Below, in pieces: positions 1 to 7,724 of a stretch of DNA of 42,763 nt. Below the pieces are notes generated by a model, which was given only the letters and a program-made list of their open reading frames with translations, was not told the DNA's origin and made no database searches. A program made the position numbers and the translations under genes. The first letter of the stretch is position 1. Each line of letters starts with the position of its first letter. The DNA is from an uncultured Alphaproteobacteria bacterium (lineage in GTDB: Bacteria; Pseudomonadota; Alphaproteobacteria; RF32; CAG-239), in NCBI GenBank assembly GCA_910580155.1, contig CAJTWX010000003.1, positions 1-42,763 of the forward strand, written 5' to 3'.

Positions 1-38
1 TCTTCAGCCGTATGATGAATAAGATTAAAGAGAGGTAA

Positions 39-1433
39 ATGATAATTCGCGATTATAAAATTTCAGTTAATAATCCTCAAAACCCGCTTGCCTGCTATAA
101 CCAACTCCGCCCGTATAGAGAGGGAAAAGAGGAAATAAATTACGGAATTTGTTTAAGCTTTTTATGGCGCACAAATAATCCTAAAGTCATTGGCTGTATG
201 CTGGATATAATGGCATGGCAATTGAAATCCTCTCCTCAAAATTATATGCGATATCGTTACATTTTGTTGGGTTGCCTTATAGGGCGGGAATGCCGCGAAG
301 ATAACCTGCAAAAAATCGCCGCGATACAAAATCAGTTTGGCAATTTACAAAATGGCTTTGTTCCTGATTATATCTTAACGGCTGTTTTGGCAAATCGTTT
401 GCAATGTGATAAAACCGCCGAACTAAAAGAAATTTCTAAACAAATTCCGAACGAATATATTGTCGAACTGCAAAAAGAAATAAATCATTTAAACAAATCT
501 GCCCAAATACAAGCCAAACAGCAGAAAATTCTCAAACAAGCAGAAAGGCAAGCCGAAGGAAAAGAAGTATGGAAAACAAGCTGTACAAACGATAAGGGAT
601 GTGAAGTAACTCAAGAAATAGATTTAGAACGCTTTGGGAGTATTAAATTTCCTGAAAATGCCGAAAGGATATATATTTATAATCCGATTCCCCAAACAAG
701 CAATCTGGCTGAATTAAAAAAAATATTTACATTTTGGCCCGAAAAAGTCGACCTGACCAATTATGTCATAAAATTACCGGAATGCACCGAATATATTATA
801 TTAGGAGAAATAAAAGCCCCGACAGAGTTAGATTTATCACACTTGAAATCATTAAAAAGCTTCCATGCATCGAAAACGGATTTCACTAATACTAAAAGTA
901 TTGTATTTCCATACGGGCAGGAATTAAGCGAGCTGATGCTCTTTCATATAGAAAATTTTCCTAATGATTTTGATTTATCCGTACTATCTTTTGTGAGCAG
1001 ATATCGCACAGATTGTCAGTTTAAAGAGTCTGATAACAGCCGTTTACCCAAAAAGATTGGCACACTGGAATTGGCACAATTAACTGCAGAACAAGGAATT
1101 ATAGACTTTAGTTCAATAGAAAGTGCTGACTATGTCAAGTTTGAAAAAGCTATATTGGGAAAAGATGTGGAGATACGTTTTCCCCAAAATGTAAAACTGA
1201 TAACGTTTGAAGATAACAGCGTATTTTTGCCCAAACGATTAAATCTTGACATAGAGGGGCTTGAGGAAGTTATCTTTTGCGATAGCATACAAAAACATCT
1301 CAAAGAACTCATCCTTCCTAAAAATATTGACCATAAAAAGGTACAGCTTCCCTCCATTCCGGATTTAAAAGTATTTTACGGCACGCCTCCCAAACCAAAC
1401 TTATGGCAAAAGCTTTTTTCAAAAACAAGATAA
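39..1433 (+). CDS. Hypothetical protein, leucine-rich-repeat-like C-terminal half
   Basis: I do not recognise a family for this 464-residue protein. It has no signal peptide or membrane segment and is probably cytoplasmic. The first 140 residues look alpha-helical and contain several Cys and Trp. Residues about 145-180 are Lys/Gln/Ala-rich and could form a coiled coil. From about residue 200 it shows irregular repeats of the type LDLSHLKSLKSF and LPKRLNLDIEGLEEVIF, with Leu/Ile/Phe spacing reminiscent of leucine-rich repeats, but no clean consensus. The ATG is preceded by AGAGAGG. A TAA at 36-38 directly abuts this ATG and could end an upstream gene whose last codons lie in bases 3-38. The gene is followed by a non-coding stretch with a palindromic repeat. 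A partner-binding role is possible, but nothing in the sequence fixes one. Confidence 0.75.
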   Translation: MIIRDYKISVNNPQNPLACYNQLRPYREGKEEINYGICLSFLWRTNNPKVIGCMLDIMAWQLKSSPQNYMRYRYILLGCLIGRECREDNLQKIAAIQNQFGNLQNGFVPDYILTAVLANRLQCDKTAELKEISKQIPNEYIVELQKEINHLNKSAQIQAKQQKILKQAERQAEGKEVWKTSCTNDKGCEVTQEIDLERFGSIKFPENAERIYIYNPIPQTSNLAELKKIFTFWPEKVDLTNYVIKLPECTEYIILGEIKAPTELDLSHLKSLKSFHASKTDFTNTKSIVFPYGQELSELMLFHIENFPNDFDLSVLSFVSRYRTDCQFKESDNSRLPKKIGTLELAQLTAEQGIIDFSSIESADYVKFEKAILGKDVEIRFPQNVKLITFEDNSVFLPKRLNLDIEGLEEVIFCDSIQKHLKELILPKNIDHKKVQLPSIPDLKVFYGTPPKPNLWQKLFSKTR

Positions 1434-1504
1434 AATAATTAGGTAAAAGTGTTAAGTCATAATGAAACGATTTGTCGCCAACGCAAACGAACTTCTTTCC
1501 ATAA

Positions 1505-1541
1505 GTCATTGCGAGGAGGCGTTAGCCGACGCGGCAATCTT
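1505..1541. repeat. Short interspersed palindromic element
   Basis: The segment has outer arms ATTGC (1508-1512) and GCAAT (1534-1538), with inner GCG/CGC pairing. Its layout resembles the ATTGCGAGGAG...GCAATC type of dispersed intergenic palindrome seen in many bacterial genomes. Only one copy was noticed in this window, so its repeat status rests on recalled resemblance. It lies in the non-coding gap 1434-1640, where I see nothing else except the ptsN terminator. Confidence 0.5.
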
Positions 1542-1598
1542 ACGAGAGTATAGCAATATAAAAACAGAATAATAAATTCCTCCAACACCGCGCTAAAA

Positions 1599-1622
1599 AA
1601 AGCCCCGCAAAAACGGGGCTTT
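1599..1622 (-). terminator. Rho-independent terminator downstream of ptsN
   Basis: A 9-bp perfect stem AAAGCCCCG/CGGGGCTTT with a 6-base loop. Read on the minus strand it runs into seven T residues. It lies 18 bases past the ptsN stop and ends the kdsD-to-ptsN run. Confidence 0.85.
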
Positions 1623-1640
1623 GACATTCAATGAACTTTT

Positions 1641-2084
1641 TTACACATTTAATACCGTGTAGATTTCATCAACCGAACGAGCCTTGCGCAATTTCTCGCA
1701 ATTGCCTTCTGTTTTCAAAATACGGGAAAGAGCCGCTAATGCAGTCAAGTGGTCTGCACCACTGTTTTCCGGACTGATGAGTAAAAAAACTAAATCTACC
1801 GGCTTGCCGTCCAGCGAATCAAAGTCAACCGGTTCATCCAAACGGGCAAACATACCACAGACTTTATCTAAACCTTCGATTCTCGCGTGAGGGAATGCAA
1901 CACCCTCTCCATAGCCGGTAGAGCCAAGATTTTCACGTTCCCAAACTGCATCAAAAATCACGCGTTCATCTAATCCGGCAAGCGCGGAGATTTTTTCAGC
2001 CAAGCCCTGTACAAGCTCGCGTTTGCTGGCTGCCTGAACGTGATCCAGAACCGCACTTTTAGAAATTATGTCTGCAATATTCAT
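1641..2084 (-). CDS. ptsN: PtsN, nitrogen-PTS EIIA regulatory protein
   Basis: EIIA-Ntr-type phosphotransferase protein of about 147 residues. Family members take a phosphate from NPr/EI-Ntr on one His and regulate potassium, nitrogen or stringent-response functions by protein binding rather than sugar transport. The sequence spans the PTS EIIA type-2 domain, with the phospho-acceptor His about residue 66 in GVAFPHARIEGL and the conserved ENLGSTGYGEG before it. I chose the ATG at 2084 because GAGGA lies eight bases upstream; a TTG five codons earlier gives a longer frame but has no good ribosome site. It follows hpf by 17 bases, the normal alphaproteobacterial pairing. The rsh gene is at 14 kb; EIIA-Ntr is known to interact with Rsh in some alphaproteobacteria. 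Confidence 0.93.
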   Translation of the reverse strand: MNIADIISKSAVLDHVQAASKRELVQGLAEKISALAGLDERVIFDAVWERENLGSTGYGEGVAFPHARIEGLDKVCGMFARLDEPVDFDSLDGKPVDLVFLLISPENSGADHLTALAALSRILKTEGNCEKLRKARSVDEIYTVLNV

Positions 2085-2101
2085 AGTGTTAATCCTCAAA
2101 A

Positions 2102-2668
2102 TTAGTTATCTGCTTTCGGTTCAACCCAACCGATGTTGCCGTCTTTGCGACGATAAACCATACTAATATGATTGTTGGCGCTGTTTCTGAACATCAATGC
2201 GCCTTCATTGCTCAAATCCATATACATAACCGCCTCGCTAACAGTGCAAACCGGAATGTTGGCATCTGTCTCGGCAATAGTCAGCGGTGCATCAACGTTA
2301 ACATCAACTTCTTCATCTTGCTCAACCAAAGGTAAAACTGCAGAATAAGCCAATTCAGCTAATCCGACTTTGCTTTTATGTGCGCTTAATTTGGTTTTGT
2401 GCCGGCGCAGACGAGTCGCAATATGCTCGTTAGCATTATCAAATGCAGAATACGGGTCAGCAGCAGTGCCTGAACCTTTCAAAACAACGTTTTTCGCCGG
2501 ATGAACGGTAATTTCCGCCCCAAATTCTTCCCCTTCTTTAGAAAAAGCAACCGAGCAGCTGATTGGTGCGCTAAAGTATTTTTCTACGGAAACGCTTACG
2601 GCGTCTTCAACGTGTTTGCGCAATTTATCACTGATATCAACTTGTTTGCCTGATAATGTAACTTTCAT
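2102..2668 (-). CDS. hpf: Hpf, long-form ribosome hibernation promoting factor
   Basis: Ribosome-associated protein of about 188 residues. The family pairs 70S ribosomes into inactive dimers during starvation. The N-terminal S30AE/YfiA-like domain (about residues 1-105) carries the expected MKVTLSGKQVDISDKLRK beginning. A linker of acidic residues leads to the C-terminal dimerisation domain, visible as the VYMDLSNEGALMFRN segment. The length marks the long form rather than the short gamma-proteobacterial HPF. The ATG at 2668 has AAGGGA upstream; a TTG five codons earlier is the alternative. It lies between lptB (83-base gap, with a possible promoter of its own) and ptsN. In many alphaproteobacteria rpoN sits just upstream of hpf, but here it is absent. 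Confidence 0.94.
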   Translation of the reverse strand: MKVTLSGKQVDISDKLRKHVEDAVSVSVEKYFSAPISCSVAFSKEGEEFGAEITVHPAKNVVLKGSGTAADPYSAFDNANEHIATRLRRHKTKLSAHKSKVGLAELAYSAVLPLVEQDEEVDVNVDAPLTIAETDANIPVCTVSEAVMYMDLSNEGALMFRNSANNHISMVYRRKDGNIGWVEPKADN

Positions 2669-2707
2669 CTCATATCCCTTCAAATATTTACTGTTTTTCT
2701 AATTCAA

Positions 2708-2737
2708 AGCATATCCCGAAAATCTATAAAAAGTCAA
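2708..2737 (-). promoter_or_regulatory. Candidate sigma-70 promoter for hpf-ptsN
   Basis: On the minus strand TTGACT (2732-2737) is separated by 18 bases from TATGCT (2708-2713), about 40 bases before the hpf start. It would let hpf and ptsN be induced separately from the upstream LPS genes. Prediction only. Confidence 0.4.
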
Positions 2738-2751
2738 TAAAAAAGCCACAG

Positions 2752-3492
2752 CTATATTGAAAAATTATCACCAAGATAAACTTTGCGGACTTCATCACTT
2801 GCCACAATCTCCTCTGGCGTTCCTTCCATAAGTACAGCTCCGCCGTGTAAAATATATGCTCTGTCAATAATATCAAGCGTTTCGCGTACATTATGGTCTG
2901 TAATAAGCACTCCCAGACCGCGGTTTTTCAATTGTGACACCAGTTCCCTGATTTCACCGACTGCAATCGGGTCAATCCCCGCAAGCGGTTCATCAAGAAG
3001 AATATAGTTCGGCTGTCCTGCCAACGCACGGGCAATTTCTAACCGCCGCCGCTCACCGCCTGAAAGGGCAATGGAGGGTGATTTTCTTAAATGCGCAATA
3101 GAAAACTCATTTAATAGCTCTTCAAGCATATAATCGCGTTTTTCTTTATCTTCTACCACAATCTCTAAAACAGCCTTGATATTGTCTTCAACCGACAAAT
3201 TACGGAAAATAGACGCTTCTTGCGGTAAGTAGCCGATTCCCATCCGTGCACGCTTATACATTGGCATATAAGTAATATCCTGCCCGTCGATGTGTACATC
3301 GCCGTAATCAGGCGTAATCAAACCGGTCACACAATAAAAACAGGTTGTTTTGCCGGCACCGTTAGGACCTAACAGTCCCACAGCCTCGCCGCGGCGCACA
3401 TTCAAAGAAACATTGCGTAAAACACTGCGATTCTTATACCGTTTGCCGATGTTAAAAACCTCTAAAATAGAGTCTTGTGTGCATTGAACCAT
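2752..3492 (-). CDS. lptB: LptB, ATPase of the LPS export ABC transporter
   Basis: Cytoplasmic ATPase of the LptB2FGC complex that pulls LPS out of the inner membrane and pushes it along the periplasmic bridge. About 246 residues. Walker A GPNGAGKTT at residues 42-50, signature ALSGGER at 142-148, Walker B LLDEP about 165-169, and an H-loop in VLITDHNVRE. The ATG at 3492 follows AAGGA; a longer frame begins at 3567 inside lptC/A and is unlikely. Only four bases separate it from the lptC/A fusion upstream, so the two are co-transcribed. The membrane partners LptF and LptG are not in the window. Confidence 0.96.
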   Translation of the reverse strand: MVQCTQDSILEVFNIGKRYKNRSVLRNVSLNVRRGEAVGLLGPNGAGKTTCFYCVTGLITPDYGDVHIDGQDITYMPMYKRARMGIGYLPQEASIFRNLSVEDNIKAVLEIVVEDKEKRDYMLEELLNEFSIAHLRKSPSIALSGGERRRLEIARALAGQPNYILLDEPLAGIDPIAVGEIRELVSQLKNRGLGVLITDHNVRETLDIIDRAYILHGGAVLMEGTPEEIVASDEVRKVYLGDNFSI

Positions 3493-3496
3493 AATC

Positions 3497-4813
3497 TTAT
3501 TTTCCTTTTTTGCTTTTAAAACTGCTTTCCAAAAGTTTGCCGGAAATGCGTCCGCCGTTTTTAGCAATTAACCGGCTTTGCGAGGTGTTAAAGTCTGAAA
3601 TGGCCTTATCGCCGCGTACCGCATTGCCCTCTTTGGTAAGAACAACATTATTTTCAAGTTCGGCTTGATTCCTTTTGATATAATAAACGCCGTTATCAGC
3701 CGTTGCCGTACCGCTTTCTTGTTGAACTTTGACACCGCCATAAAAACGCAGCTCGTCTTTTGCCTCAAAATAAATTGCTTTAGGAGCGGTGATAACATTT
3801 GCTCCTTTAACGATTCGGACATTATTTTCCAAAGTGAAAGTTTTTTTGCCTAAATCATACAATCCGTTTTTCGCCGTTGCCACATAACCGCTGTTATCAA
3901 TAATCTTGACATTATCAATCAGTTTCATCTGCCCGTTGGCAGCGTTATATTCGCCATTGTCGGCAAAAGCTTTTTTTCCACCGGAATAAAGTTCTGTGTG
4001 CCCTTTGCTGAATGCCTTGTCAATTTCAAACTTTTTTGTATCTTTAAAAAAAGCAGTCAGTTCATCACCTTTCAAAATATCATTTCCTTTGGTAACAGTT
4101 GCGTTAGTTGAGATAAATTTGTTGTTATTGGCAAATAAGATTGCTTTATCAGGCGAGCGTAATTCCGTATCCGCACTTTTCATATATACATTGCCAATAA
4201 GTGTCATAATGCCTTTAGCTTTATCAAACGTAAACCTGTCAGCCTCAAAGTTTCCCTTTTCTCCGTTGCCGATAACTTTTTCATTGCCAAACCCCCGTTC
4301 GGACGCAAAATTATACGTTCCGCTGTTGGTTTTTATTTCCATCTGTTTGTCATAATTGGCAATAACATTTGTTGTCAGTACCAGTTCCTGCTTGTTTTGA
4401 TTATATGCACCGGCAAGGGCAGTCAATGTAATTGTTTTTCCGTTATCCAGTGTTTGCGCATCGGGATTAGTCAAATCATAAATTTTCTTCCCCGGAGTGT
4501 TCTCTTCCACCACATCAGCCTTTAAAATACTGAATTTACCATCTTTATCAGTAATTTCAAAAACCGTATTTTTCATTCGGAATTTTTCAAAATAAAGCTT
4601 TTCTTCATCAGCAAGCTCAACAGCCGTATCAGCACTGTTGTCAAAATCAAACAAGACGATTCCCAGCCCCAGAAGCAATGCTACCAGACACGGAAGGAAA
4701 AGCTTAAAAAAACGCACGACTTTCATCCGACGGCTCATAAAAATCTTTTCTTTTTCATCTAAAAGATTTTTATCTTCACTGAAAAAACTGTCTATTTTCT
4801 GTGTATCAAACAA
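3497..4813 (-). CDS. LptC-LptA fusion protein, periplasmic LPS bridge
   Basis: One continuous 438-residue frame joins two LPS-transport parts usually encoded separately. Residues about 36-56 form one membrane anchor (FFKLFLPCLVALLLGLGIVLF) after a charged cytoplasmic N-terminus, as in LptC. Residues about 60-215 fit the LptC beta-jellyroll. From about residue 215 to 425 the protein repeats OstA/LptA-type strands, for example KGNDILKGDELTAFF and YVATAKNGLYDLGKKTF, with no internal signal peptide. LptC anchors the bridge to LptB2FG, and LptA normally polymerises towards LptD. The start is uncertain: a TTG at 4813 just after the kdsD stop, or an ATG 25 codons later (MSRRMKVVRFF). The gene lies between kdsD and lptB, where separate lptC and lptA are normally found. 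A long LptC with a second lptA elsewhere cannot be excluded. Confidence 0.85.
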   Translation of the reverse strand: MFDTQKIDSFFSEDKNLLDEKEKIFMSRRMKVVRFFKLFLPCLVALLLGLGIVLFDFDNSADTAVELADEEKLYFEKFRMKNTVFEITDKDGKFSILKADVVEENTPGKKIYDLTNPDAQTLDNGKTITLTALAGAYNQNKQELVLTTNVIANYDKQMEIKTNSGTYNFASERGFGNEKVIGNGEKGNFEADRFTFDKAKGIMTLIGNVYMKSADTELRSPDKAILFANNNKFISTNATVTKGNDILKGDELTAFFKDTKKFEIDKAFSKGHTELYSGGKKAFADNGEYNAANGQMKLIDNVKIIDNSGYVATAKNGLYDLGKKTFTLENNVRIVKGANVITAPKAIYFEAKDELRFYGGVKVQQESGTATADNGVYYIKRNQAELENNVVLTKEGNAVRGDKAISDFNTSQSRLIAKNGGRISGKLLESSFKSKKGK

Positions 4814-4815
4814 AA

Positions 4816-5808
4816 TCAGGCAACTCCGGCTTTAAGGCAGTCGTGAATATGGATAACGCCGACCGGCTTTTTATCCTGCACCACAAAAAGGTTGGTAATA
4901 CCTCTTCCGGTGTTATTCATTACGTTTACCGCGTCCACAATCAGTGCCTCAGGGGTGATAACTTTCGGATTCTTCGTCATCACGTTAACCACCTTTTCGG
5001 TAATCAAATTCGGAGACATCCAACGCCGCAAATCGCCATCAGTAATAATTCCGGTCAAACAGCCGTTGCCGTCAATTACACCGACGCAGCCAAGCATTTT
5101 CTCACTCATTACCAACAGTGCATCTTGCATAATTGCATTTTCATTTAAAAGCGGCATCTCATTGCCTTTGTGCATAATGTCGGCCACACGGCATAAAATA
5201 GAGCCAAGCTTTCCTCCCGGATGACGCTGGCGGAAATCAGTTGCCGAAAAACCTCTTCTCTCCATCAAATCAACTGCAAGCACATCGCCCAGAACAATTG
5301 TTGCCGTGGTTGAAGAAGTCGGTGCAAGCCCAAGCGGACAAGCCTCGCCATTGTCCGGCAGTTTTAAAACAAGAGAAGAGTTTTTGCCCAGAGCGCTTTC
5401 CGGATTGCGGGTAATTGCAATCAACGGAATATTTCTACGTTTAGCATACATCAGAATATCAGAAAGTTCTCTCGATTCGCCGCTGTAAGAAATCGCGATA
5501 ATCACATCGTCTTCAGATATCATACCCAAATCGCCGTGGCTGGCTTCTGCCGGATGTACAAAGAAAGATACTGTGCCGGTAGAGGCAAACGTAGCCGCCA
5601 TCTTGCGTGCAATATGTCCGGATTTTCCCATTCCGGTCACAATTACGCGCCCTTTGGTGTTCTGCAGCAAATCCAATGCTTCGGAAAGTTTTTCATCAAA
5701 ACTGTTTTTCAATAATTCCAACGTTTCAATTTCACGGTCAATCGTTTCAACTGCGTGTCTCAAGTCATCATATTTCAAATTGCTGTTAGATGTGTTTAAA
5801 TTCTCCAT
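4816..5808 (-). CDS. kdsD: KdsD, arabinose-5-phosphate isomerase
   Basis: Converts ribulose-5-phosphate to arabinose-5-phosphate, the first committed precursor of Kdo in the LPS inner core. The 330 residues have the standard layout: a SIS sugar-isomerase domain (about 35-180, with GRVIVTGMGKSGHIARKMAAT and the substrate-loop region PAEASHGDLGM), then two CBS domains (about 205-325). The ATG at 5808 has AGGA upstream. It is the first gene of the minus-strand run and is followed by lptC/A after only two bases beyond the stop, which links Kdo supply to LPS export. Confidence 0.95.
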   Translation of the reverse strand: MENLNTSNSNLKYDDLRHAVETIDREIETLELLKNSFDEKLSEALDLLQNTKGRVIVTGMGKSGHIARKMAATFASTGTVSFFVHPAEASHGDLGMISEDDVIIAISYSGESRELSDILMYAKRRNIPLIAITRNPESALGKNSSLVLKLPDNGEACPLGLAPTSSTTATIVLGDVLAVDLMERRGFSATDFRQRHPGGKLGSILCRVADIMHKGNEMPLLNENAIMQDALLVMSEKMLGCVGVIDGNGCLTGIITDGDLRRWMSPNLITEKVVNVMTKNPKVITPEALIVDAVNVMNNTGRGITNLFVVQDKKPVGVIHIHDCLKAGVA

Positions 5809-5845
5809 TTTCAGTCCTGCCTTATAAAATATTCTATATGCGGGG

Positions 5846-5874
5846 ATAATCTCATAATTTTTCTAATTGTGCAA
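5846..5874 (-). promoter_or_regulatory. Candidate promoter for kdsD-lpt genes
   Basis: On the minus strand TTGCAC (5869-5874) lies 17 bases from GATTAT (5846-5851), about 38 bases before the kdsD ATG. The -10 match is weak. The 106-base gap is the only likely promoter site for the run. Confidence 0.3.
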
Positions 5875-5914
5875 GTTTTATTTATTAACAGAGCGAATTT
5901 ATAATATCGGAAAA

Positions 5915-6370
5915 CTAAACTTTTTGCTCAAAACTGCCGTTGGCATTTTGCTGCCAATAGTGCAATTCGCCGCCCAGTGACTTAATCTCTTTCCAATAAG
6001 CCCGCGCATTGTTTAAAGCTGTTTCGTCATTGCCGTCAAATATGTTTAAAACCCGCTCATATGCGTCTAGTTTTTCAACCGCAATCTGTGCACCATCTGC
6101 CAAAATAAGTAATAAAGCATTGTTTTCATTAGTTTCATCTGCGGAAATAAAAATCGGCTGTTCTTCGGCAAAACCATCACGTTTGCTGCCGTGCGGCAAA
6201 AAAGATTCTTCACTGTATGTCCATAATAAAGAATTGATAAATTCGACACGTTCAGCATTTCCAAGTAGAATTTTGATGCGCTTTCCGGTTGCATATGCTT
6301 TTTCGCAAAGCTTCGGCAAAATCTGCTCCAGCGGCGCTTTTTGCAAATGGTAAAAATCAATTCTAGTCAT
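5915..6370 (-). CDS. holC: HolC, DNA polymerase III chi subunit
   Basis: Chi subunit of the clamp-loader complex, which links the replisome to single-strand binding protein. The 151 residues begin MTRIDFYHLQKAPLEQILPK, and contain the family pattern of a Leu-Trp-Thr segment (NSLLWTYSEESFLPHG) followed by PIFIS and a central NNALLLILADG strand. The C-terminal WKEIKSLGGELHYWQQN segment also fits. Its start overlaps the end of the DegP-like gene by eight bases, so it is the last gene of the hflK-hflC-degP-holC run. The other accessory subunit in this window is HolA. Confidence 0.88.
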   Translation of the reverse strand: MTRIDFYHLQKAPLEQILPKLCEKAYATGKRIKILLGNAERVEFINSLLWTYSEESFLPHGSKRDGFAEEQPIFISADETNENNALLLILADGAQIAVEKLDAYERVLNIFDGNDETALNNARAYWKEIKSLGGELHYWQQNANGSFEQKV

Positions 6371-7712
6371 TTTCCTGCTCCATCTTCACCGTAGCATAAA
6401 ATGTATTGTCTATTCCCTGCACAAATAATGTCATCGGGCGGAAGTCATCCATTGCTGCATTACGAATATTCTCAAGCAGGTTGTCTGCAGTATAAATATC
6501 TGCCCTGTCAGCCTCGAGCAATATATCACCCTGCTTAATTCCGGTTCCTAGCAACGGTGAGCCGTTTTCAATTTTCATCACCATTAACCCCCGCGGGCTT
6601 GCTTCTTTGACGGCAATTCCTAGTTCAGAAATATAAAAAATGCCGCTTTCAATATTTTCGTTATAGTATTTGCTGCTTTCGATCAAAGCTTTATTGGTAA
6701 CATTTTTTAAAGCTTCTGCCGGCATTTCTTGTACGCGGATAACATTGCGAATTTCTTCTCCGAAACTTATAGTCTTTAAGCGCAGGGCTTTTCCGGGTTC
6801 CATCGTTTCGGCAAAACGCAAAAAGGCATCAATATTTTCCGCCGGCGTATCATTATAGGCAATAATAATATCTCCAACGCGGATTCCTTCTTTATATGCG
6901 TTCGATTCTTCGCTGATTTCCGTAACCACAAAACCCGATTTATCCGTGTATCTGTCAATTCCGTTGGCAACCGACATACCAATCCAGCTGCGGCGAACTT
7001 TGCCGCTGTCAATCAGTTGTGAAGAAACCCAGTTGGCAATATTTGAGGGTAGTGAAAAACCAACACCACTTGCGCCTTTAGTGGTAAATATCGCCGCATT
7101 AACACCGATAACCTCGCCCGCAAGGTTAAACATCGGCCCTCCCGAATTGCCTTGGTTGATGGCTGCATCCGTCTGGATATATTGCTGTTCGTTTAAACCG
7201 ATATTACGGGACTTGGCAGAGATAATCCCCTGTGATACACTGACACCAAGTCCGTACGGATTTCCGAAAGTCAAAACCTTGTCGCCGATTCGTGCTTTGT
7301 CAGCGTTGCCGAACTTGATATGTTTGAAAGTTTCCGGTTGGCCATTTTTTGATTTTCCGCTGATTTTTAAAACAGCCAAATCGCTAGGTGTATCAACCCC
7401 GACAATTTTAGCTTCGTATGTTTTGCCGTTATCCGTAATAACGGTAATCTTTTTTGCTTTATTGATAACGTGGGCATTCGTTAAAATATGTCCGTCACTG
7501 CGGATAAAAAAGCCGGAACCTAATGCTTCTCTGCCGCTTAGTGCCGGTTCAAGCATAACATTGTCAATATCTTCGTTATCGCTAACAGTTTGGCGCTCAG
7601 TTGAGATGTTAACCACCGAGGGCATTAACTCTTCAACTAAATCAGCGTATGAATCCATTGCCAATGCTGGCATAGTTATCAAACAAAATACAGCAGAAAA
7701 TAACAAACGCAT
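6363..7712 (-). CDS. DegP/HtrA-family periplasmic serine protease (Do-like)
   Basis: Periplasmic protease and chaperone for misfolded envelope proteins. The 449 residues start with a signal peptide (cleavage likely after ALA at 16-18). The trypsin-like domain has the triad His81 (LTNAHVI), Asp111 (PSDLAVL) and Ser190 (NQGNSGGPMFN). Two PDZ domains follow, about 240-330 and 355-445. This is the DegP/DegQ/MucD architecture; I cannot choose among these names from sequence alone. It follows hflC by 12 bases, the classical alphaproteobacterial hflK-hflC-degP order, and overlaps holC. Confidence 0.94.
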   Translation of the reverse strand: MRLLFSAVFCLITMPALAMDSYADLVEELMPSVVNISTERQTVSDNEDIDNVMLEPALSGREALGSGFFIRSDGHILTNAHVINKAKKITVITDNGKTYEAKIVGVDTPSDLAVLKISGKSKNGQPETFKHIKFGNADKARIGDKVLTFGNPYGLGVSVSQGIISAKSRNIGLNEQQYIQTDAAINQGNSGGPMFNLAGEVIGVNAAIFTTKGASGVGFSLPSNIANWVSSQLIDSGKVRRSWIGMSVANGIDRYTDKSGFVVTEISEESNAYKEGIRVGDIIIAYNDTPAENIDAFLRFAETMEPGKALRLKTISFGEEIRNVIRVQEMPAEALKNVTNKALIESSKYYNENIESGIFYISELGIAVKEASPRGLMVMKIENGSPLLGTGIKQGDILLEADRADIYTADNLLENIRNAAMDDFRPMTLFVQGIDNTFYATVKMEQEND

Positions 7713-7724
7713 CCGTTCGAACCT

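Noticed and set aside
1..38. End of an upstream gene before the first frame
   Set aside because: Two frames both end in a stop within 38 bases (at 20-22 and 36-38), so the short piece cannot show which, if any, is coding.
1684..1890. A plus-strand frame opposite ptsN
   Set aside because: It is the antisense of a well-conserved domain and lacks a ribosome site.
3568..3822. An 84-residue minus-strand frame inside lptC/A
   Set aside because: It is the shifted frame of the LptA-like repeats; the main frame carries clear family motifs over the whole region.
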